Origin: Myxococcales bacterium
GTDB taxonomy: Bacteria; Myxococcota; Polyangia; Fen-1088
Assembly (NCBI GenBank): GCA_003157315.1
Contig: PMJE01000599.1
Location: 22,995-30,428, forward strand
DNA: 7,434 bases
Direction: 5' to 3'
A model generated the notes under the pieces. That model was not told the origin of the DNA. It searched no databases and worked only from the letters and a program-made list of their open reading frames with translations. Made by a program: the position numbers and the translations under genes. Of the stretch, positions 1 through 5,434 are shown one piece after another; within the stretch, counting starts at the first letter, position 1; each line of letters opens with the position of its first letter.

Positions 1-14
1 TGTCCGAGGACGCC

Positions 15-338
15 ATGACCGAGTTTCTCGACCGCCTGGAAGCGCACGACATGGCGGCCGACATCTTCCTGCCGGTCGAGTTCGACGGCCGCCTGCATGT
101 GGGCGACTTGCGGGTGGCTTCCGCGGTCTCGCTGTCCGAAACCCTGGAGGAAATGAAGGAAGAGCTGGCCATCGAGGAGGACGACTTCGAGGAGGAGGAC
201 GACGAGGAAGAGGACGACGAGGAAGAGGTGGTGGAAGGCACGGTGATCGAAGCCCAACTGCGCAATATCTGGCAGCTCGTGTTCGACGCATGTGGCGAGT
301 CGCTGGACAAGAAGGTGGCCCTTCACCTGAAGGTTTGA
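15..338 (+). CDS. Small acidic protein of unknown function (possibly 5'-partial)
   Basis: I do not recognise this 107-residue protein. Residues 1-45 look like a small folded domain with a short amphipathic helix (FLDRLEAHDMA) followed by strand-like segments (DIFLPVEF, GRLHVGDLRV). Residues 54-71 are almost entirely Asp/Glu. Residues 74-107 return to ordinary composition, with a likely helix around IEAQLRNIWQLVFDACGESL. There is no signal peptide or membrane segment, so it is probably cytoplasmic. The ATG at 15 has a GAGGA motif at 6-10, only 4 bases away. The reading frame stays open to the window edge (codons for S-E-D-A precede the Met), so the true start may lie upstream. The stop at 336-338 is one base before the next gene, suggesting shared transcription and coupled translation. 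The acidic run could mimic nucleic acid or bind cations or a basic partner; nothing in the sequence decides this. Confidence 0.65.
   Translation: MTEFLDRLEAHDMAADIFLPVEFDGRLHVGDLRVASAVSLSETLEEMKEELAIEEDDFEEEDDEEEDDEEEVVEGTVIEAQLRNIWQLVFDACGESLDKKVALHLKV
195..224 (+). repeat. 15-bp perfect tandem duplication in the acidic tract
   Basis: The 15-base unit GAGGACGACGAGGAA occurs at 195-209 and again, identical, at 210-224, followed by a partial third copy (GAGG). It is in frame and encodes EDDEE twice. A whole number of codons means that slippage here changes the length of the acidic run without breaking the gene. Confidence 0.85.
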
Positions 339-342
339 CGTG
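328..342 (+). promoter_or_regulatory. Ribosome-binding site and coupled stop/start junction
   Basis: TGAAGG (328-333) lies 6 bases before the GTG start at 340. The upstream gene's TGA stop (336-338) sits between them, giving TGAcGTG. A terminating ribosome is in position to reinitiate directly, so the two products are probably translationally coupled. Confidence 0.6.
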
Positions 343-891
343 ACCGATCTGGTACTCACACTCATTGGGCCTGATCGGCCTGGCTTGGTCGAGGCAGTCG
401 CTGAAGTGATCGCCGGCCATGGCGGCAACTGGTTGGAAAGTCGCATGGCCCACCTGGCCGGAAAGTTTGCCGGCATTCTTCGCGTTGAAGTCCCCTCCGC
501 CCAGGTCGCGCCCCTTTCCGCCGCGCTGGCTGCGTTGCAGGCGCGCGGCCTGCGGGTTGTCACCGAGCCGAGCGACGGCAACCAGCAACCTGCGCCGGAC
601 GAGGCTCGCACCATGGACTTGGAGCTGGTCGGGCTCGACCGCCCCGGGATCGTGCGCGAGATTTCGCAGATCCTGGCCCGCAGCGGCGCGAACGTGGAGG
701 AGCTGTCAACCAACCGTTCGAGCGCGCCCATGTCGGGCGAGATGCTCTTCTCCGCCAAGACGCGCATCCGCCTGCCTCCCCACGCTGACGTGGCCCGCCT
801 GCGCTCCGGGCTGGAGCGCATGGCTAATGATCTGATGGTCGAGATCAGGCTGGTGGAGACCGCCCTCGAAGCCAAGGGCCAAGCCAGATAG
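340..891 (+). CDS. GcvR-type protein with two ACT domains
   Basis: The 183-residue protein consists of two ACT domains. ACT1 covers about residues 3-75, with the GPDRPGLVEAVAEVIAGHGGN signature region starting at residue 10. ACT2 covers about 93-172, with GLDRPGIVREISQILARSGANV-type sequence from residue 98. Both carry the (G)xDRPGxV loop-helix that forms the amino-acid binding face in ACT folds. A Pro/Gln/Asp-rich linker (about 77-90) joins them. This tandem arrangement and length match the GcvR family; E. coli GcvR is a glycine-responsive antagonist of the activator GcvA. No DNA-binding domain is present, so any regulatory role would act through a partner protein. No glycine-cleavage genes are in the window, so the substrate and target remain inference. 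The start is GTG at 340; it has a TGAAGG ribosome-binding site at 328-333 inside the end of the preceding gene, with 6-base spacing. The stop is TAG at 889-891. Family assignment is firm; function as glycine sensor is tentative. Confidence 0.88.
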   Translation: MTDLVLTLIGPDRPGLVEAVAEVIAGHGGNWLESRMAHLAGKFAGILRVEVPSAQVAPLSAALAALQARGLRVVTEPSDGNQQPAPDEARTMDLELVGLDRPGIVREISQILARSGANVEELSTNRSSAPMSGEMLFSAKTRIRLPPHADVARLRSGLERMANDLMVEIRLVETALEAKGQAR

Positions 892-926
892 CGCTCCCGA
901 CTCAGTTTCTGGGTCCGCGCTCCCGA
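891..926 (+). repeat. 10-bp direct repeat GCGCTCCCGA
   Basis: GCGCTCCCGA is present at 891-900 (its first base is the last base of the TAG stop) and at 917-926. Both copies can pair through GCGCTCC with the single GGAGCGC at 952-958, so two mutually exclusive stems are possible. Confidence 0.7.
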
Positions 927-958
927 GGGTGGGGATCTGGCATTCGCCTCTGGAGCGC
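917..958 (+). terminator. Strong hairpin after the ACT-domain gene, possible terminator or attenuator
   Basis: GCGCTCCCGAGG (917-928) pairs with CCTCTGGAGCGC (947-958): 7 bp, one C/T mismatch, then 4 bp, with an 18-base loop. It starts 26 bases after the TAG stop. There is no U-tract directly behind it; the nearest T-run (986-990) is 27 bases further and follows only a weak 4-bp CTTC/GAAG stem (965-984). It therefore does not fit a textbook intrinsic terminator and could equally be an mRNA 3'-end stabiliser. The left arm also exists as a second copy at 891-900. Confidence 0.45.
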
Positions 959-988
959 AAGGACCTTCAAGCAGGCGACAGAAGATTT

Positions 989-1017
989 TTGCGTGCTACT
1001 ATTTAGTAAGCTAGAAT
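989..1017 (+). promoter_or_regulatory. Candidate sigma70-type promoter for the PilY1-like gene
   Basis: An AT-rich island (about 985-1035) interrupts otherwise GC-rich DNA. TTGCGT (989-994) and TAGAAT (1012-1017, 5 of 6 to TATAAT) are separated by exactly 17 bases. This would give a leader of roughly 60 bases before the ATG at 1088. A second possible -10 lies at 1024-1029 (TATATC with an upstream TG). The -35 match is only 3 of 6, so activator help is plausible. Confidence 0.45.
995..1011. promoter_or_regulatory. Imperfect palindrome filling the promoter spacer (candidate operator)
   Basis: TACTA-TT-TAGTA (997-1008) is a perfect inverted repeat. Allowing one bulged A at 1009, it extends to GC/GC at 995-996 and 1010-1011. 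It exactly fills the spacer between the proposed -35 and -10, a typical place for a repressor or MerR-like regulator to bind. AT-rich palindromes of this size can occur by chance. Confidence 0.35.
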
Positions 1018-1070
1018 ACTTGTTATATCGCTAAACTCTGCCGATGGGCGTCGCACGCAGGTGCGGATCC

Positions 1071-1090
1071 AGAGGGGGTTCTTCTCAATG
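1071..1090 (+). promoter_or_regulatory. Ribosome-binding site selecting the ATG start of pilY1
   Basis: AGAGGGGG at 1071-1078 is 9 bases upstream of ATG 1088-1090. This decides in favour of ATG over the in-frame GTG at 1061, whose upstream sequence (GCACGCAG) is a poor match. Confidence 0.65.
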
Positions 1091-4000
1091 AAGCTCGCCT
1101 TTCTGCCGATATCTTGCCGGGTGAGACCCTCCCCACGCCGGGCAGCCCGGGCGTCCTTGTCCAGGCCACGAACGCGGCTGTCCGTCCTGGTAGCCGTGGG
1201 CAGCACGCTGACCTGGAGCGTGACGCCTCAGTTTGCCGATGCGCGGGTCAATCCGCTGGTGGTCATCGAACGCCAGATCCGTAAAGCCAACATGCTCATC
1301 GTGCTCGATACCTCGGGCTCGATGAACGGCGTACCGGGCGGCCAGTTCCAGAACAGCGCCGAGTGTGGCGTCGACTGCGACAATGGCGTGAACTGCCGCC
1401 AGGGCGGTCTGCAAGGGATTTGCAACACCTGGAAACGCAACTGCCTGTCCGACGATGATTGCCATCACGGCTACTGCTCGAAGGACAACATCACCATTTG
1501 CGCGAGCACCGCCGACTGCGCCCAAGATCCGGGAGTCTGCTCCTACACCGGCGGATCGTGCACGGCGACCTCCCCCTGCCCAGCTCAGATGGGCACCTGC
1601 ACGACAACCAACGCCACATGCAGTGCCCAGATTGCCTGCGCGTCAGTTGGCTATTGCAAGTACGGAACAAGCGTCCTGTGCACTAATCCCGGGGGAAACT
1701 GCGCCAACACAGGCACCTGCTCCACCCTAAGCAGTCAAACCTGCCAGACCGCCAGCACCTGTCCACCCGTCACCAGCGGCGGAACTTGCTCGCAAGGCAG
1801 CACACCCTATGGCGGTTGCAGCCAGACTAGTGACTGCCCCCTGACCATGAAATGCCAGGTCAGCGGCGATTCCTGCGGGCTGGCCACCGGCCAACCAACT
1901 TGCCTCGTCTACTCGGGCAACATCTGCTACGGGGACACGTCCTCAAACCCACCAACCCACCACCTCTCCTCCTGTTCCAAGAACAGCTACTGTCACGGAA
2001 ACGATAGCTGCGTGTCGCCGCCTCCTAATCTTTGCACCGGGACACCCAACGTGTGCAATCTGCCGTCGGCCACGTGCAACATGCACACTGACAACAAGTG
2101 CACTGCCACCACCAACACCTGCTCAATCCCAACTAACACCTGCAACCTGCCGCCCGCGAACAATTGTCAGTTGCCGGCTAGCTTGACCGACACATGCGTG
2201 TCCAACTCGCAGGGCACACCCGGGCCCATCCGCATGTGCCAGAGTTCAATGGTGGTGTGCTCCAAGGACTCGGACTGCGGCACCGGCGACCTGTGCGGGC
2301 CTGCCACCTCGCGCACCGTGATTGCCAAACGTGCCATCAGCAAGCTGGTGATGGACAACTATCCGCTGGTCAATTTTGGGCTAATGACCTTCTGGCAGGA
2401 CAACTACTACCCCTACTACAAGGTCACGAGCAGCGGCTCGACCAACACCGAGACTGACTTCGAAACCGTGGACCAACTGCGCAAGGCCGGTTGCTACACC
2501 TGGAACCGCCAGACGAAAGTGGGAGGCCCGTCGGATACGTGCACGATTTCCGGTCACCAGATGACCCTGCGCTCCACCGCTGACAGTCGCTATCGCGTTC
2601 GCACTGGTCGGTCTTCCTGGACCCGATATGACGTCGACTACTGCGGCGACTCCTGCAACATGCCCAACAACCTTGGTTGGGGCACCTACCAAGGCAGCTA
2701 CTACCAGTACCAGCGAACCACCCAGACAACGACGTCAACCCTGCTCGTGCGTGACACCTATGATGGCCACGACATCACCGTCAACGGCTCCAACTACACC
2801 TACTACACCCCGCTGACCAACTACTACAACGGCGGCGCCGCTCCACCTATCAGCGTGGCTGATTGTGGCTCCGCCTGCAGCGCCAGCTGCGGAGGACGCT
2901 GGGACACCCAGCTCGCGCCGTTCCTGGACACCTCTGACGACCCCAACAATGCACTGGCGGCGGCCCAAGCCATCACCGCCCAAATGGCCTATGCGGCCAA
3001 CGGCGGACTGATTACCTACTACGGCACGCCCACTGGTTGCACACTGGAGAACAACGTCTCCAAGACTCCGCAGACCAGCGCCTACGACTACATGAAGGCG
3101 GTCAAGAGCGGCTACACCAGTGCCAACCCGCCGCTTACCATCCCGGCCGATCCGATTTCCTGTCGCACCAACTTCATGCTGCTCATCACCGACGGCCAGG
3201 CCAATGGGCCAGGCGACGTGGACAGCAACGGCAACAACGTCTGCGACGACACACCCTGCTCTGCCGCGAATCCCGTGACCGCCGGCTGCAAGTGCAAGAC
3301 CGTGCTTGCCGCCTACGACCTCAAGCAAAACTTGGGTGTGACGGTCTTTGTGGTGGGGTTTTCGGGCGACGCCGCCGCCGGCCCGACCGCGGTGGCCAAC
3401 AACAACGTGGCCAAGGCCGGCGGTTCCGGCGCTGCCTTCCTAGCCACCAGTGAAGACCAGTTAGAGGATGCCCTGCAATTGGCGGTCTATACGGCGATTC
3501 AGGGCAACTATTCTTCGTCGGCCGGCAGCACCTCGGCAGGCACCCAGCAGGCCATCACCGTCGTCGAAGGAAAGTATGCGCTCGACTCGCGCATGGAATT
3601 CCCATCCTGGAAGGGGCACCTCTACGCCTACGACGTCAGCGGCGCCACGCCCACACTGGCCTGGGACGCTGGCTCCCAGCTCTCGGATACCGGCAACTGG
3701 AAAAACCGCAGGGTCTACACCTGGGATGGCACCAACATGGTCAAGATCCAGGTCAATGCCTCCACTGGCGCCATCACCAACAAGGCGGCGTTGGCCGCGT
3801 TGGGCATGGGCGCCACTGCGGATGAGGCCGAGGCCGTGGCCCAGTGGGCCTTGGGCAATCCCACCTCCAACAACCCTGCCGTGTTGGGCGCCATAGTGAA
3901 TTCAACTCCGATCGACGTAGCCAGCCCGGGCGATATGGCGCTGCCAGGTGGGCACAACTTCTTCGTCAAGTATATGAACCGACCCCATCTCATATACGTC

Positions 4001-5434
4001 GGCTCGTCGGATATGATGCTACACGCCTTCTTCCTGGAGAGCACGAAGGTGGGAACCACCACGTATCCTGCTGGTAGCGAGGCGTTTGCCTTTATCCCGC
4101 CCGACTTTCTGACAAATCTGCGCAAGTTGTATGCGCAGGGCGGACAGGATCTGAACCCCTACAACCATATCTTCGGATTGGCGGACTCGCCCAAGGTCAA
4201 AAGCCTGTGTGTCTCGGGCTGCACCGACGACACCACCGCGGTGTGGAAGACTCTACTCATCATGCCCGAGGGCTACGGCGGGGCCGAGACTTTCATGCTC
4301 GATGTGACCAACCCGTTCGGCACCAATGCACTGAACGACCCGCCCTTCAGCGTGCAATGGCACACCGGGGTTGGCGCGAGCGCGGACACCTACAACGGCC
4401 TGCTGGGTGATACGATTTCCTTGCCCGCGTTTCTGCTCAACAAGAGTACCAGTCTCAACGACTACCGAGTCATCTTCAGTTCTGGCTACGCCGTTTCCGA
4501 CGGAAGCACAACCCAGGGGCGCACCCTGGTCACGGCGTCGGCAATCAACGGAACCGTGATCGCGACCAGTAGCATGTCGCCGAGCGCGACCTGCACGCAG
4601 GAATACACGGCCCTGACTGACGTGGCGACCGCGCGCGACTTTGCCAAGAATCAGAGCGACAAGCTGGTCGCAGCCTACTTCGGCGACACCGCGGGACAGC
4701 TCTGGCGCTACACTCTGGCCGGCGGCCTCAGCTTGGCCTACAACTTCACCTGCAAGCAACCACTGCACTTCTCACCCACCGTGGTGCAACTCGACCGAGA
4801 CAGCGTGTCCTCCAGCCATGCACACGAGATCTATCTGGTCCAGGTGACCAACTCGAATCTCGACCTCGACACGGTGAGTTTTCCGGCTTCGCAAATGATT
4901 TTCGCCAAGGAGCTGGCGCAAGTCGACAACAGTGGAAACATCACCGGCGTGGTCAAGGACACCTCCTGGGGCACGGCTGGCCAGATCGTACTTACCACGG
5001 GCACCAGCCAGATCTGTGGCGTGACCCATGTGGCGGGTGACGGCACCGTGGTCTGCGACACGATCCTGCCCACCACTGCGCGGCCCACCTCGACGCCTCT
5101 CGGTATTCTGAAGTCCGATGGGAATGGTTTCCAGGTGGTGACCATGTGGTACGCCTCCCCGTCGAACGTCTGCGACGTCGGCAAGACCTACCTGACCATC
5201 CACCAAATGGCGTCCAATGTGGTCACTCAGCGACTCGGCTACCTGGTCAAAAGCACGAACCCGGCCACCTCGCCCGTGGTCATAGGCGGCCGGGTCTACG
5301 TGTTCGGAGGCACCAACGCCTTCGACGACGTCACGCCCTTCATGCCGGACACGATCAGCGCAGGCAGTGCGGTGCAGGCATCACCCTATTCCGGACAGTT
5401 CACGCGTTTCAATTGGTCCGAGGTTCTCGACTAG
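1088..5434 (+). CDS. pilY1: PilY1-like type IV pilus tip/adhesin protein with split vWA domain and Cys-rich insertion
   Basis: A secreted protein of 1448 residues, probably a type IV pilus tip-associated adhesin or assembly factor. The ATG at 1088 is preferred because AGAGGGGG (1071-1078) lies 9 bases upstream; an in-frame GTG at 1061 lacks a good site. Residues 1-30 are basic, 31-45 form the hydrophobic core, and cleavage is likely after ADA (residue 52). A vWA domain starts at residue 66, with MIDAS residues D74, S76 and S78 (DTSGS). It continues at about 407-437 (helix, then NFGLMTFW) and about 694-810 (FMLLITDG with D702, then GVTVFVVGF). It is split by a Cys-rich segment (93-403) and a Tyr/Cys-rich segment (about 438-690). 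The C-terminal PilY1 beta-propeller runs from about 930 to 1440, with VLGAIVNSTPIDV, HLIYVGSSDMMLHAF, EAFAFIPPDFL and YFGDTAGQLWRY. Length is somewhat above Pseudomonas PilY1 (about 1160 residues). No pilin genes adjoin it. PilY1 family assignment is confident; adhesion versus motility role is not determined. Confidence 0.92.
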   Translation: MKLAFLPISCRVRPSPRRAARASLSRPRTRLSVLVAVGSTLTWSVTPQFADARVNPLVVIERQIRKANMLIVLDTSGSMNGVPGGQFQNSAECGVDCDNGVNCRQGGLQGICNTWKRNCLSDDDCHHGYCSKDNITICASTADCAQDPGVCSYTGGSCTATSPCPAQMGTCTTTNATCSAQIACASVGYCKYGTSVLCTNPGGNCANTGTCSTLSSQTCQTASTCPPVTSGGTCSQGSTPYGGCSQTSDCPLTMKCQVSGDSCGLATGQPTCLVYSGNICYGDTSSNPPTHHLSSCSKNSYCHGNDSCVSPPPNLCTGTPNVCNLPSATCNMHTDNKCTATTNTCSIPTNTCNLPPANNCQLPASLTDTCVSNSQGTPGPIRMCQSSMVVCSKDSDCGTGDLCGPATSRTVIAKRAISKLVMDNYPLVNFGLMTFWQDNYYPYYKVTSSGSTNTETDFETVDQLRKAGCYTWNRQTKVGGPSDTCTISGHQMTLRSTADSRYRVRTGRSSWTRYDVDYCGDSCNMPNNLGWGTYQGSYYQYQRTTQTTTSTLLVRDTYDGHDITVNGSNYTYYTPLTNYYNGGAAPPISVADCGSACSASCGGRWDTQLAPFLDTSDDPNNALAAAQAITAQMAYAANGGLITYYGTPTGCTLENNVSKTPQTSAYDYMKAVKSGYTSANPPLTIPADPISCRTNFMLLITDGQANGPGDVDSNGNNVCDDTPCSAANPVTAGCKCKTVLAAYDLKQNLGVTVFVVGFSGDAAAGPTAVANNNVAKAGGSGAAFLATSEDQLEDALQLAVYTAIQGNYSSSAGSTSAGTQQAITVVEGKYALDSRMEFPSWKGHLYAYDVSGATPTLAWDAGSQLSDTGNWKNRRVYTWDGTNMVKIQVNASTGAITNKAALAALGMGATADEAEAVAQWALGNPTSNNPAVLGAIVNSTPIDVASPGDMALPGGHNFFVKYMNRPHLIYVGSSDMMLHAFFLESTKVGTTTYPAGSEAFAFIPPDFLTNLRKLYAQGGQDLNPYNHIFGLADSPKVKSLCVSGCTDDTTAVWKTLLIMPEGYGGAETFMLDVTNPFGTNALNDPPFSVQWHTGVGASADTYNGLLGDTISLPAFLLNKSTSLNDYRVIFSSGYAVSDGSTTQGRTLVTASAINGTVIATSSMSPSATCTQEYTALTDVATARDFAKNQSDKLVAAYFGDTAGQLWRYTLAGGLSLAYNFTCKQPLHFSPTVVQLDRDSVSSSHAHEIYLVQVTNSNLDLDTVSFPASQMIFAKELAQVDNSGNITGVVKDTSWGTAGQIVLTTGTSQICGVTHVAGDGTVVCDTILPTTARPTSTPLGILKSDGNGFQVVTMWYASPSNVCDVGKTYLTIHQMASNVVTQRLGYLVKSTNPATSPVVIGGRVYVFGGTNAFDDVTPFMPDTISAGSAVQASPYSGQFTRFNWSEVLD
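1364..2296 (+). repeat. Segment encoding the Cys-rich insertion of the PilY1-like protein
   Basis: Residues 93-403 contain 43 cysteines in about 311 residues, mostly 5-8 residues apart, so the segment is made of short degenerate Cys modules. One class reads C-x5-C-x4/5-C with acidic residues before the middle Cys: CLSDDDCHHGYC (119-130), CSQTSDCPLTMKC (244-256) and CSKDSDCGTGDLC (391-403). A second class reads C-[NSQ]-[LI]-P: CNLP, CSIP, CNLP and CQLP within residues 323-370. Cys modules of this type are usually disulfide-stabilised and extracellular. The segment sits immediately after the first MIDAS motif, where a vWA domain normally has a short loop before helix 1. Confidence 0.85.
3215..3250 (+). 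other. EF-hand-like acidic loop within the vWA domain of PilY1
   Basis: Residues 710-721 read DVDSNGNNVCDD: D at 1 and 3, N at 5, G at 6, N at 7, D at 12. This approximates the D-x-D-x-[DN]-G calcium loop of EF-hand/thrombospondin type-3 motifs. It follows closely on the ITDG segment (D702) of the MIDAS site. A Cys inside the loop and CSAANPVTAGCKC just after could tie it down by disulfides. Calcium binding is inferred from pattern only. Confidence 0.5.

Noticed and set aside
419..835. 138-codon open frame overlapping the ACT-domain gene
   Set aside because: The product is Arg/Trp/Pro/Ala-rich frame-shift composition, whereas the overlapping frame encodes two clear ACT domains.
1061..1087. 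GTG at 1061 as the pilY1 start
   Set aside because: It lacks a good ribosome-binding site and would lengthen an already long signal-peptide n-region. ATG 1088 has a good site.
2735..3328. 197-codon open frame on the minus strand inside pilY1
   Set aside because: It lies wholly antisense to a clearly conserved coding region, is low in complexity (runs of V, G, A) and has no recognisable domain. It reflects the GC-rich codon bias of pilY1.
4253..4768. 171-codon minus-strand open frame within the propeller region
   Set aside because: Antisense to the conserved PilY1 domain, with an Arg/Gly/Val-rich shadow composition and no family resemblance.
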